A stretch of DNA of 45,719 nucleotides from Galactobacter sp. (GCF_022712295.1 NZ_JALAGT010000012.1:1-45719); one strand, 5' to 3'. Positions 32,581 to 40,598 are shown, counted from the first letter of the stretch. Made by a program: numbers and translations. Notes: generated by a model from the sequence alone, not told the origin.

Positions 32581-33297
32581 ATGACCGAGCAGACCCCCCG
32601 CACCGTCCTCGTCACGGGAGGCAACCGCGGCATCGGTCTGGCGATCGCCCGCAGCTTTGCCTCGCAGGGTGACAACGTCGCCATCACCTCCCGATCGGGC
32701 GTTGGCCCGGAGGATCTGTTCACGGTCAAGGCCGACGTCACCGATGCCGCGAGCATCGATGCGGCCGTGAGCCAGGTCGAGGAGCACTTCGGCCCCGTCG
32801 AGGTGCTGGTGGCCAACGCCGGCATCACCCACGACACGCTTCTCCTGCGGATGAGCGAAGACGACTTCTCCTCCGTCATCGACACCAACCTGACCGGTGC
32901 CTTCCGCGTTGTCCAGCGCACCGTGAAGGGCATGATGAAGAAGCGTCGTGGACGGATCATCCTCATCTCCTCCGTCGTGGGACTGCTGGGCGGCACCGGC
33001 CAGGTCAACTACTCCGCGTCCAAGGCCGGCCTCGTGGGCATGGCGCGTTCAGTGACCCGTGAGCTGGGCGGCCGCGGCATCACGGCCAACGTGGTGGCAC
33101 CCGGATTCATCGAGACCGAGATGACCGAGGTCCTGGATCCGGAGCTGAAGAAGAAGTACCTTGCGCAGATCCCTGCGAACCGATTCGCCAAGCCAGAAGA
33201 GGTCGCCCGAATCACCACCTGGCTGGCCGGCGACGACGCCTCCTACATCTCCGGAGCCGTCATCCCCGTGGACGGCGGCCTGGGCATGGGCCACTGA
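32581..33297 (+). CDS. fabG: 3-oxoacyl-ACP reductase FabG
   Basis: A 238-residue classical SDR: cofactor site VTGGNRGIGLAIA, VANAGIT, catalytic Ser in ILISSVVG, Tyr and Lys in YSASKAG, and the C-terminal ISGAVIPVDGGLGMGH, as in FabG/MabA. It reduces 3-oxoacyl-ACP in fatty acid synthesis. The ATG at 32581 is preceded by GAGGA. In many actinobacteria the next gene is the enoyl reductase FabI/InhA; here a different SDR follows. Confidence 0.92.
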   Translation: MTEQTPRTVLVTGGNRGIGLAIARSFASQGDNVAITSRSGVGPEDLFTVKADVTDAASIDAAVSQVEEHFGPVEVLVANAGITHDTLLLRMSEDDFSSVIDTNLTGAFRVVQRTVKGMMKKRRGRIILISSVVGLLGGTGQVNYSASKAGLVGMARSVTRELGGRGITANVVAPGFIETEMTEVLDPELKKKYLAQIPANRFAKPEEVARITTWLAGDDASYISGAVIPVDGGLGMGH

Positions 33298-33305
33298 CTC
33301 ACCCA

Positions 33306-33325
33306 CCTCGAGTTCTTTCTCGAGG
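33306..33325 (+). terminator. Hairpin after fabG
   Basis: CCTCGAG and CTCGAGG form a 7-bp stem with loop TTCTTT, 9 bp after the fabG stop. There is no following T-run, so it may be an attenuator or mRNA stabiliser instead. Confidence 0.45.
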
Positions 33326-33465
33326 CGCATACTTCCTTCCCGGCCGTCTTCGTCAAGAAACACCGTTTCTTCCGGATACAGGGTTCTCCGAAGATAGGGG
33401 AAGAACCATTTCGAAGCAGTTCCGGGGCTCACCCGCCCCGGGCATCAGGATTAAGGACTTCACTC

Positions 33466-34209
33466 ATGGGTTCATTGAGCGGTAAGACCGCCATCGTCAC
33501 CGGCTCCTCACGCGGCGTCGGTGCCTCCACGGCCAAGCTCATCGCAGCAGAGGGCGCCGCCGTGGTCATCAACTACCGTGCCAAGGCTCCGCGAGCCAAC
33601 AAGGTCGTCAAGGCCATCGAGGAGGCCGGTGGACGCGCCGTCGCCGTGCAGGCCGACCTGACCGAGGCCGAGGGCCAACAGGCACTCGTGGACGCAGCGG
33701 TGTCCAACTTCGGTTCCCTCGACCTGCTGGTGCTCAACGCCTCCGGCGGCATGGAGACGGATCGCGGCGAGGACTACGCGCTGCGCCTGAACCGAGACGC
33801 CCAGGTCGGCATGCTGGAGGCCGCTGCAGCAGTCATGCCGGAGGGTTCCCGCGTGGTCTACGTGACCAGCCACCAGGCACATTTCATCGACACCGTTCCC
33901 ACCCTGGCCGCCTACGAACCCGTGGCCAAGTCCAAGCGCGCGGGCGAGGTCGCCTTGCGTGAGAAGATCCCGGCTCTGGCCCAGAAGGGGATCGACCTGA
34001 TCGTGGTCTCCGGAGACATGATCGAGGGCACCATCACCGCCACGCTCCTGGACCGCGTGGAACCCGGCGCCATCGAGGCCCGCCGTGAGGAGGCAGGCAA
34101 GCTCTACTCCGTTGACGAGTTCGCGGCCGAGGTCGCTGCCATGGCCACCGCTGATGTGGAGACCGGCCACACCGAGCTCGTGGGCGGCGGCAAGGGCTTC
34201 ATCGACTGA
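33466..34209 (+). CDS. SDR family oxidoreductase with atypical active-site spacing
   Basis: A 247-residue short-chain dehydrogenase. The cofactor motif is classical (VTGSSRGVG, 11-19), but NNAG is replaced by NASGG (91-95), and after Ser135 the active-site Tyr150 is followed by Lys at +5 and +7 rather than +4. The +7 spacing (Y-x6-K) is that of FabI/InhA enoyl reductases, while the glycine motif is not FabI-like. It sits where fabI often sits, 168 bp after fabG, with AAGGA before the ATG. Substrate unknown; an acyl-ACP reductase role is only a hypothesis. Confidence 0.82.
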   Translation: MGSLSGKTAIVTGSSRGVGASTAKLIAAEGAAVVINYRAKAPRANKVVKAIEEAGGRAVAVQADLTEAEGQQALVDAAVSNFGSLDLLVLNASGGMETDRGEDYALRLNRDAQVGMLEAAAAVMPEGSRVVYVTSHQAHFIDTVPTLAAYEPVAKSKRAGEVALREKIPALAQKGIDLIVVSGDMIEGTITATLLDRVEPGAIEARREEAGKLYSVDEFAAEVAAMATADVETGHTELVGGGKGFID

Positions 34210-34266
34210 CCCACGCAACCGAAGAGGCGAGCCTCGCGCCAACGAAGCGATCCTCGCATCAATGAA

Positions 34267-34304
34267 GGGCGGGCCCCGAAACCGATCGGTTCCGGGGCCC
34301 GCCC
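34267..34304. terminator. Bidirectional terminator between the SDR gene and the VanW gene
   Basis: A near-perfect 38-bp palindrome (12-bp GC arms, one mismatch, then AACCG/CGGTT) followed by TTATT on the plus strand. Confidence 0.85.
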
Positions 34305-34315
34305 TTATTGGACCA

Positions 34316-34383
34316 CGCTCAGCCGCAGCTCACGCTCAGCCGCAGCTCACGCTCAGCCGCACGTCACGCTCAGCCGCACGTCA
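34316..34383 (-). repeat. Four 17-bp tandem units duplicating the VanW gene's stop region
   Basis: Units at 34316, 34333, 34350 and 34367, each 17 bp. The first two are identical (CGCTCAGCCGCAGCTCA), the last two identical to each other (CGCTCAGCCGCACGTCA). On the minus strand the unit at 34367-34383 encodes the final Thr-Cys-Gly-stop and the other three follow past the stop. Confidence 0.92.
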
Positions 34384-36103
34384 CATTGGGCCAGGCGGTG
34401 TACGTGGTGGTGTCCTTCTGGGTCTCCGGCTCCTTGCCGGGTGCCTGACGGGTGCGGCTCACGTCCACGGTGAAGCCGTTGATGCCGGTGCGCTCCGGGA
34501 CACAGCCCGGTGCGTTGGAGTGCATGGCGCGCGGGCTGGTGAGGTTGTAATGGTCGGAGGTCGTGGTCTTGACGTCCCAGTACTTCACGCCCCAGGTCCG
34601 CATGTGGACCTTTTCGTCGCTGACCCACATCTCGACGGCCACGGGAGCCGGCGTGTCGTTCTTCCAGCGCACGTTGATCTGGCCTTCCCAGTACGTGGAC
34701 TCACGTCCCTCGGGATAGCGGTCGAACCAACGCGAGTGGGCGCGGTGCTCCAGGATCTCCATCCCGGAAAGGTAGCCGGCGTTGTAGGACATGGTGGCGA
34801 TCTGGGAGAGGCCGCCGCCCATGGCCTTGGTCGACAGGCCGTTCTCCACCACACCGGAGGAGTAGTAGCCGTTGGCAGCCGTCACGGGGCCGAACTCATT
34901 GGCCAGGTTGAACTCCTCGCCGGGTTCCACCACGGTGCCGCTGACCTTGGCAGAACCTGCCACAAGGTTCTTGGTGCGGGTGGTGTCGTAGGTGGGGTAC
35001 ACCGTGGCGAACTCGGAAGTCACCTGAAGCTTCCACTTCTTGGCCGCTGCCGTCGACACCGTGGGCTGCGTGACCGTCGGCTTCACGGTGGCCTTGCGGT
35101 CCTCCGATGTGGAAGCCTTCAGCACGGCGGCGGACAGGTCCTCGGCCTTGATGCCGCGGCCTTCCTTCGCAGGAACGATCTCGGGTTTGGCACTGCCTGC
35201 CTTGCCCGTGAGCTTGAAGGTGGCGTCCTTACCCGTGGACTTCATCTTGGGGTTCGCGGAGACGGTGTCCTTGAGCAAGACGTCTTGGTCGAGCTTCAGT
35301 GAGGGCGAGCCATCCTTGACCTCGGTGGAGGCAGCATTGCCGAGCTGTTCTGCGCTCAGCGTGGCCTGGTTGGAACCGTCATCGACCGTGATCTCGCCTG
35401 ACACGAGCGGATCGGCGGATTCCTCGACGAACTTCTTCCAGTCGTCGGCGCTGACCTCCGGCTCGTCGGTGGACGCCGTGGCCTTGATGCTGCCGTCCGC
35501 ATTGAGCCACTGCTCGCGCAGCGCTTCTGCGGTGGCATCCACGTCGACCTTGACGCCGGATTCGGGCTCCTTGAGTTCGGCCTTTCCTTCGTTGAAGGAG
35601 ACCTGGCCCTCCACTGCCTTGCTGTCCAGATCCTTGGCTGCATCCTCCACGGCCGAGGTGAGCTTGGCCTGGTCCACCGTGGTCTCCGCAGAGCCGTCCT
35701 GAGAACCGGTCAGACGCGACCAGATGATGCTGGGATCCCAGCTCAGGCCCGTGTACTTGGAGACCGTTGCGGTCACGTCCACGCCAAGGCCGGCGTCCTT
35801 GGGGGTGATGGTGACCTTGGAGTCGTTCTCCGATTCGGTGCTCAGCTGCAGCTGGGCCGCTTCCCGTTCCGCGAACGCCTTCGTGAGCGTTGCTTCTGCC
35901 TCTTCCGCATTCTGCCCGGAGACATCCACACCCTCGATGCTCAGTTCGGCCGGCAGCTTGTCCTTGGTCAGCAGTGCACTGCCGACGTAGGCTCCGCCGG
36001 CAACCACCACCACGGCGCCGAGCGTCCAGGCGGTGATCTTGGCCCCCTTGTGGCTCTTCTTGCCTGGCTCTGCGTCCGACGGCATCGTGGACTCTTCGCT
36101 CAC
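34370..36103 (-). CDS. VanW family envelope protein
   Basis: A 577-residue protein: cytoplasmic N-terminus, one membrane helix (about 25-45, TAWTLGAVVVVAGGAYVGSAL), an external region with repeated acidic domains of the type found with VanW (about 50-370), and a C-terminal VanW domain with FNLANEFGPVTAANGYYSSGVV, AMGGGLSQIATMSYNAGYLSGMEILEHRAHS and Cys residues near the end. VanW domains are found in cell-wall-linked proteins; the reaction, if any, is unknown and no van resistance genes are nearby. GTG at 36103 with AAGGAG 7 nt upstream. Confidence 0.88.
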   Translation of the reverse strand: MSEESTMPSDAEPGKKSHKGAKITAWTLGAVVVVAGGAYVGSALLTKDKLPAELSIEGVDVSGQNAEEAEATLTKAFAEREAAQLQLSTESENDSKVTITPKDAGLGVDVTATVSKYTGLSWDPSIIWSRLTGSQDGSAETTVDQAKLTSAVEDAAKDLDSKAVEGQVSFNEGKAELKEPESGVKVDVDATAEALREQWLNADGSIKATASTDEPEVSADDWKKFVEESADPLVSGEITVDDGSNQATLSAEQLGNAASTEVKDGSPSLKLDQDVLLKDTVSANPKMKSTGKDATFKLTGKAGSAKPEIVPAKEGRGIKAEDLSAAVLKASTSEDRKATVKPTVTQPTVSTAAAKKWKLQVTSEFATVYPTYDTTRTKNLVAGSAKVSGTVVEPGEEFNLANEFGPVTAANGYYSSGVVENGLSTKAMGGGLSQIATMSYNAGYLSGMEILEHRAHSRWFDRYPEGRESTYWEGQINVRWKNDTPAPVAVEMWVSDEKVHMRTWGVKYWDVKTTTSDHYNLTSPRAMHSNAPGCVPERTGINGFTVDVSRTRQAPGKEPETQKDTTTYTAWPNVTCG

Positions 36104-36203
36104 GTTTTGTTCTCCTTGATATCCCTGGTGGGCTTGTCAGCCCCGGGCAGGCGTTGCGACGCCGTTCATTCAACGGTGCCAGAATGCACCCGCACAGTTC
36201 GAC

Positions 36204-36209
36204 ATAGTA
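36204..36209 (-). promoter_or_regulatory. Possible -10 box for the VanW gene
   Basis: Minus-strand TACTAT, about 100 bp before the GTG. The -35 is weak. Confidence 0.3.
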
Positions 36210-36309
36210 ATGTGCTCATTCCGCCGGAACATGCAGATTCGCGTCACTCGCACGTCACGATGCAGTCTCGATTAGTGGAAGAGCACACTTTCGCGGTCAG
36301 GCGAGGCTT

Positions 36310-37212
36310 TCAGTCCAGCGGCCAACCCAGCGTTGCCGCTACGGTATCGAGTCGACGCAGGTCCAACGTCGCGTCCACTCGTGCACGCAAGGCGGGCTTG
36401 GGCTGAACCCCGACACCGAGTGCGCTGGCATCAACCAGGTCGAGGTCGTTCGCGCCGTCTCCCATCCCGATGGTGGCAGACAGGGGCACCCCTTCCGCCT
36501 CGGCCCAGGACACCAGGGCCGCCTGCTTCGCGGCGCGATCCACCACGTCACCGACCACGGAACCGGTCAGTGCTGCGTCGGCCACGCCCAATACGTTGGC
36601 CCGCGCATGGTCCAGCCCCAACCGCTCGGCCAGCGGTTCAAGAACCTGAATGAAGCCACCGGAAACGGCCCCGACCTTGTGCCCTGCACGGTGCGCGGCC
36701 CGGATGAGGGCCTCGGCACCAGCCGTCGGCGTGATGCGGGCCGCGACCTCCTGCATGACCCCGACCGGTAGCCCGGTGAGCGCCTCCACTCGATGGTGAA
36801 GGGACTGAGCGAAGTCGAGTTCACCGCGCATGGCGCGTTCCGTCACCGCAGCGACCTCGGCCTCACGCCCCGCATGGGCAGCCAACAGCTCGATGACCTC
36901 CTGTTCGATCAGCGTGGAATCCACGTCCGTCACCAGCAGCATGCGCTCGGCATCCAGCAAGGACTGGGGCGCGAGCAGCACGGCCGCGGGGACATCACGA
37001 ACGGATCGCACCGCGGTCCGAAGCGCCTCGACGCCTTGGGCGTCGGCGGTGACGCGCGCGGCCGCGGCCGTGAGGCCGGATGGGGCCTCCACGGCGTCGG
37101 GCAGCGTCGTCAGAGCGACCTCGGAGGCCTGCAGGACCTCCTCCAGGACGTGCTGAGCCGAGGCGGGGGAGTCGGCGGCGGTGAAGACGGCCAGACGGAG
37201 TGTCGATTCCAT
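36310..37212 (-). CDS. serB: Phosphoserine phosphatase SerB
   Basis: A 300-residue HAD phosphatase for the last step of serine synthesis. N-terminal about 85 residues form an extra domain before the HAD core. Motif I is DVDST (96-100, nucleophile Asp96), motif II is AVSGGF, and motif IV is IGMGDGANDLDLV, as in SerB, followed by LGVGVQPKP. The gene is divergent from the ABC ATPase gene at 37273, with 60 bp between the starts. No other serine pathway gene is in the window. Confidence 0.93.
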   Translation of the reverse strand: MESTLRLAVFTAADSPASAQHVLEEVLQASEVALTTLPDAVEAPSGLTAAAARVTADAQGVEALRTAVRSVRDVPAAVLLAPQSLLDAERMLLVTDVDSTLIEQEVIELLAAHAGREAEVAAVTERAMRGELDFAQSLHHRVEALTGLPVGVMQEVAARITPTAGAEALIRAAHRAGHKVGAVSGGFIQVLEPLAERLGLDHARANVLGVADAALTGSVVGDVVDRAAKQAALVSWAEAEGVPLSATIGMGDGANDLDLVDASALGVGVQPKPALRARVDATLDLRRLDTVAATLGWPLD

Positions 37213-37258
37213 GCCTCCATCATGGCCGTTGGTGCCGCCCTCACCGTTATCTGTGAAC

Positions 37259-37264
37259 TAGACT
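37259..37264 (+). promoter_or_regulatory. -10 box for ABC ATPase gene
   Basis: TAGACT is followed by 8 nt and the ATG at 37273; leaderless or nearly so. Confidence 0.45.
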
Positions 37265-37272
37265 TGGGCACC

Positions 37273-38055
37273 ATGACGTCCGTGCTGAACTTCTCCGATG
37301 TAACCGTCAAACGAGGACACAAGGAACTCTTGTCCCACGTGTCCGTGGACATCGAGGAGGGGCAGCGTTGGGTGGTGATGGGCCCTAACGGCGCGGGTAA
37401 GTCCACGTTGGCCCAGATCGCCGCCACCAAGATGTTTCCGTCCTCCGGCACGGTCGATGTGCTCGGCTGCCGGATGGGAGAGGTCGACCTGTTCGAGCTG
37501 CGTCCCGCCATCGGCCTGACCTCCGCCGGCCTGGCCCGCCAGCTGCGGGAGGACGAGTTGGTGCTGGACGTGGTGGTCTCCGCCGCCTACGGTTTCACCG
37601 GCCGCTGGCGCGAGGTCTACGACAAGGACGACGAGCGTCGCGCCTTGTCCCTGCTCAACGATTGGGGAGCAGCCACGTTGCTCTCCCGTCGCTTCTCCTC
37701 CCTGTCCGAAGGCGAACGCCAGCGCGTATTGATTGCCCGCTCCCTCATGACGGACCCGGAACTGCTGATCCTGGACGAACCCGCCGCCGGCCTGGACCTG
37801 TCCGGGAGGGAAGCCCTCGTGGCCCGGCTGGGCTCCTTCGCCGCCGATCCGGCCGCGCCGACCATGGTGATGGTGACCCATCACGTGGAGGAGATCCCCG
37901 AACACTTCACGCACGCGCTGCTGTTGCGCGAGGGCTCCGTGGTCGCCGCAGGCCCGCTGGAGCAGACCGTCACGCAGGCCAACCTGGAGACCACCTTCGA
38001 CCTGCCGCTGACGCTCACCCGCACGGGGCACCGCTTCTCCGCGTTCGCCCGCTGA
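37273..38055 (+). CDS. Orphan ABC ATPase beside serB
   Basis: A 260-residue ABC ATPase: Walker A GPNGAGKST, signature LSEGERQRVLIARSL (Gly-to-Glu variant of LSGGE), Walker B LLILDEPAAGLD and switch His in VTHHVEEIPEHFTHAL. The signature and 'HHVEEIP' resemble molybdate/ModF-like ATPases. There is no adjacent permease or binding protein: it is followed 14 bp later by an rRNA methyltransferase. The partner is unknown, and it may not be a transporter. Confidence 0.88.
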   Translation: MTSVLNFSDVTVKRGHKELLSHVSVDIEEGQRWVVMGPNGAGKSTLAQIAATKMFPSSGTVDVLGCRMGEVDLFELRPAIGLTSAGLARQLREDELVLDVVVSAAYGFTGRWREVYDKDDERRALSLLNDWGAATLLSRRFSSLSEGERQRVLIARSLMTDPELLILDEPAAGLDLSGREALVARLGSFAADPAAPTMVMVTHHVEEIPEHFTHALLLREGSVVAAGPLEQTVTQANLETTFDLPLTLTRTGHRFSAFAR

Positions 38056-38069
38056 GTCCCTCCTCACTC

Positions 38070-38909
38070 GTGCCGATCGTCACCATCGGGTCCCTGCCCG
38101 ATCCCCGGCAACCCTCCGATCCTGAGTCAGCCTCCGGGCCCGACCTGAGCGACTATGTAGGGCTGACCGACGCCGCCCTGCGTTCCACCCGGGACACCTT
38201 CATCGCCGAGTCCACTGTGGTGGTACGCCGGGCGCTGGACGCCGGATACACGCCCCGTTCCTTTCTGCTTGATGAGCGCCACACCGCGGTAGCCGAGGAA
38301 TTCTCGGGCCGTTTCCCTGACGTGCCCGTGTTCATCGGCGCCTCCGAGGTGCTCGAATCGCTCACCGGCTTCCACCTGCACCGTGGAGCCTTGGCGAGCT
38401 TCCGGAGACCGGCACCGGCCAACGCGGCCCGATTGCTTTCGTCCGCCCGCCGTGTGGTGGTGCTGGAGGATGTCACCGAGCACACCAACGTCGGCGCCAT
38501 CTTCCGCACTGCCGCGGGACTCGGTGTGGATGCGATCCTGCTCTCGCCTCGCTGCGCCGACCCGCTCTACCGCCGAGCCATCAGGGTGTCCATGGGCACG
38601 GTGTTCTCCCAGCCATGGGCTCGCCTCGACACCTGGCCGGACGGCGTCACCGGCGTGCAGTGGCTCAAGGACCAGGGGTTCCATGTCTGCGCACTGGAAT
38701 TGACCGAGGACGCGCTGCCGATCGACGACCCCGCCTTGAGGCATCTGGAGCGGCTGGCCCTGATCCTGGGCACCGAGGGAGCCGGGGTTCTGCCGCGAAC
38801 GCTGGAGTCGGTGGATGCCTCCGTCATCATCCCCATGGAGCGCGAGGTCTCCTCCCTCAACGTCGGAGCGGCGGCGGCCATCGCCATGTGGGAACTGCGT
38901 GCCCGCTGA
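38070..38909 (+). CDS. SpoU/TrmH family RNA 2'-O-methyltransferase
   Basis: A 279-residue SPOUT methyltransferase. The N-terminal substrate domain (1-about 105) has DYVGLTDAALR and PRSFLLDER; the knot domain has motif 1 LEDVTEHTNVGAIFRTAAGLG, motif 2 LILGTEGAGVLP and motif 3 IIPMEREVSSLNVGAAAAIAMWEL. These enzymes methylate a ribose of tRNA or rRNA with SAM. GTG start in frame 14 bp after the ABC ATPase stop. The exact target is not determined. Confidence 0.9.
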   Translation: MPIVTIGSLPDPRQPSDPESASGPDLSDYVGLTDAALRSTRDTFIAESTVVVRRALDAGYTPRSFLLDERHTAVAEEFSGRFPDVPVFIGASEVLESLTGFHLHRGALASFRRPAPANAARLLSSARRVVVLEDVTEHTNVGAIFRTAAGLGVDAILLSPRCADPLYRRAIRVSMGTVFSQPWARLDTWPDGVTGVQWLKDQGFHVCALELTEDALPIDDPALRHLERLALILGTEGAGVLPRTLESVDASVIIPMEREVSSLNVGAAAAIAMWELRAR

Positions 38910-38957
38910 GACGGACGCCACGGTGTCTGCCGCTGCACGCCCGGCACCGTATCTGTG

Positions 38958-38963
38958 TAGAAT
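38958..38963 (+). promoter_or_regulatory. -10 box of the L31 promoter
   Basis: TAGAAT, about 95 bp before the L31 ATG. No palindrome of the Zur type was seen nearby. Confidence 0.5.
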
Positions 38964-39008
38964 GGTTCGCTGTGCGCGTGTGTGCGCGTACACACCGATC
39001 CACTGATC

Positions 39009-39030
39009 GACCCTGGCAAAATCCAGGGTC
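39009..39030 (+). ncRNA. Hairpin in the L31 mRNA leader, candidate ribosomal-protein leader
   Basis: GACCCTGG and CCAGGGTC form a perfect 8-bp stem with a 6-nt A-rich loop, just before the AAGGTGAT ribosome site. Structured L31 leaders have been described in actinobacteria; this is a candidate of that kind, pending a covariance-model search. Confidence 0.55.
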
Positions 39031-39055
39031 ATACTAGAAATCCAAGGTGATCTTC

Positions 39056-39316
39056 ATGAAGGCTGGCATCCACCCGAATTACGGGCCCATCGTGTTCCGT
39101 GACCTCGCTTCCGGCGAGAAGTACCTGACCCACTCCACCGCCACGAGCGACAAGACCATCGAGTGGGAGGACGGCAACACCTACCCGGTCATCGACGTCG
39201 AGATCTCCGCCGCGTCGCACCCGTTCTACACGGGTAAGCAGCGCATCATGGACTCCGCCGGTCGCGTGGAGCGCTTCAACCAGCGCTTCAAGGGCTTCGG
39301 TGGCAAGAAGGCCTGA
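39056..39316 (+). CDS. rpmE2: 50S ribosomal protein L31 type B
   Basis: An 86-residue type-B L31: MKAGIHPNYGPIVFRDLASG, then SASHPFYTGKQ-like (AASHPFYTGKQRIMDSAGRVERFNQRF). It has no cysteine, so it is the zinc-free form. An in-frame GTG lies 9 nt upstream, but AAGGTGAT is correctly placed for the ATG at 39056. In many bacteria type B replaces zinc-bound L31 under zinc limitation; here no Zur box is evident. Confidence 0.95.
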   Translation: MKAGIHPNYGPIVFRDLASGEKYLTHSTATSDKTIEWEDGNTYPVIDVEISAASHPFYTGKQRIMDSAGRVERFNQRFKGFGGKKA

Positions 39317-39339
39317 GGCCTTCAGCACTCGCATCACTT

Positions 39340-39390
39340 CGTTCGGGCCGCCGCGCTCCACCTTCCCGGGTGGAGGCGGCGGCCCGAACG
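39340..39390 (+). terminator. Terminator after L31
   Basis: A GC-rich stem of about 22 bp (39340-39362 with 39369-39390, one bulged G) with a 6-nt loop; a T-run is lacking. Confidence 0.75.
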
Positions 39391-39442
39391 CGTTGTGCGG
39401 GGAAACGGCTCTCTCGTCACCCTCGGCGGCCGTCGACGGCGA

Positions 39443-39448
39443 TAGGCT
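39443..39448 (+). promoter_or_regulatory. -10 box for leaderless lipoate ligase-like transcript
   Basis: TAGGCT is followed by 7 nt (GGAGGGC) and the GTG at 39456. The GGAGG within the 7 nt is too close to serve as a normal ribosome site. Confidence 0.45.
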
Positions 39449-39455
39449 GGAGGGC

Positions 39456-40559
39456 GTGTCGAATGATTCTTCTTTCCCCGGATCCCCAACACCTGCAGGC
39501 TCCGTTCACCATCACGGTGAGTTCAAGGTCCCAGGCGGCAAACTCGTGGTCGCCGACCTCGATGTGGAGAACGACCGGATCGCCTCCGCAGCGATCAACG
39601 GCGATTTCTTCCTCGAGCCGGACGAGGCCTTGGATGACATCAACACCGCACTCACCGGATTCTCTGCCACCGCGAGCCACCAGGAACTGACCAGGGCCAT
39701 CGAGGCCCAGGTCCGCCCGGGCGCCGTGATGTTCGGCTTCGATGCCGCTGCGGTGGCCACGGCGGTGCGGCGTGCCCTTGGCCTGGCCAGCACCTGGGAC
39801 GACCATGCCTGGGAGGTCCTGGGCCCCACCCCGTACCCCATCGAGGTCAACGTGGCCCTCGACGAGGTCCTGACCCGTCAGGTCGGCGCCGGCCTGCGTG
39901 CCCCGACCATGCGACTGTGGGAGTGGAACGAGCCCAGCGTGGTGATCGGGTCCTTCCAGTCCTACAGCAACGAGGTGGATGAGCAGGCCGCGCAGAAGTA
40001 CGGCTTCCACGTGGTGCGCCGCATCTCCGGCGGCGGGGCCATGTTCATGGAGGCGGGCAACTGCGTCACCTACTCCCTGTACCTACCGCAGTCCCTGGTG
40101 GACGGCATGTCCTTCGCCGACTCCTACCCGTTCCTTGACTCCTGGGTCATGCAGTCCCTGGCCGAGGTCGGGGTGGAGGCGCACTATGTTCCGCTCAACG
40201 ACATCGCGACCGACGCAGGCAAGATCGGCGGCGCCGCTCAGAAACGTCTGGCCGGCGGAGGCATGCTGCATCACGTGACCATGAGCTACGACATCGACGC
40301 GGACAAGATGACGCAGGTGCTGCGCATCGGCAGGGAGAAGATCTCCGACAAGGGCATCACGTCCGCCAAGAAGCGTGTTGACCCGCTCAAGCGTCAGGCG
40401 GGACGCAGCCGCGAGGAGATCCTCTCGACGCTGAAGTCGGTCTTCATGGACCGCTACGGTGCCAAGGAAGCCGTCATCGACGATGCCACCCTCGCCGAGG
40501 CCGAGGAGCTGGCCAGGACCAAGTTCCTCACCGACGAGTGGACCCGCCGGGTCCCGTGA
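39456..40559 (+). CDS. Lipoate-protein ligase-like protein with accessory domain at the N-terminus
   Basis: A 367-residue protein. Residues about 20-110 (FKVPGGKLVVADLDVEND, INGDFFLEPDEALDDINTAL) match the LplA C-terminal accessory domain, here placed first. The BPL/LPL catalytic domain follows, with VVIGSFQS, RRISGGGAMFMEAGNCVTYS and the lysine segment KIGGAAQKRLAGGGMLHHVTM. Such enzymes attach or move lipoyl or octanoyl groups; whether this one is a ligase, an octanoyltransferase or an amidotransferase is open. The gene ends 39 bp before a strong terminator shared with pepN. Confidence 0.85.
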   Translation: MSNDSSFPGSPTPAGSVHHHGEFKVPGGKLVVADLDVENDRIASAAINGDFFLEPDEALDDINTALTGFSATASHQELTRAIEAQVRPGAVMFGFDAAAVATAVRRALGLASTWDDHAWEVLGPTPYPIEVNVALDEVLTRQVGAGLRAPTMRLWEWNEPSVVIGSFQSYSNEVDEQAAQKYGFHVVRRISGGGAMFMEAGNCVTYSLYLPQSLVDGMSFADSYPFLDSWVMQSLAEVGVEAHYVPLNDIATDAGKIGGAAQKRLAGGGMLHHVTMSYDIDADKMTQVLRIGREKISDKGITSAKKRVDPLKRQAGRSREEILSTLKSVFMDRYGAKEAVIDDATLAEAEELARTKFLTDEWTRRVP

Positions 40560-40598
40560 TCTGGACGGTACTCCAGCTCGAGTCGTAGCAACGGTGAA

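Noticed and set aside
33466..34209. Annotation as FabI/InhA enoyl-ACP reductase
   Set aside because: Position and Y-x6-K spacing fit, but the classical SDR glycine motif and NASGG do not; kept as unassigned SDR.
34316..34383. CRISPR-like array
   Set aside because: The 17-bp units are contiguous, without spacers, and no cas genes are present.
35040..35702. 220-codon plus-strand frame inside the VanW gene
   Set aside because: Ser/Thr-rich mirror of the acidic VanW region; the VanW frame has a start with a ribosome site and clear domains.
34370..36103. Vancomycin resistance determinant
   Set aside because: VanW-domain proteins are widespread envelope proteins; no vanA/H/X/R/S-type genes lie nearby.
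38910..39055. Zur box upstream of type-B L31
   Set aside because: No AT-rich palindrome of the Zur type; the visible inverted repeat is a GC-rich leader hairpin.
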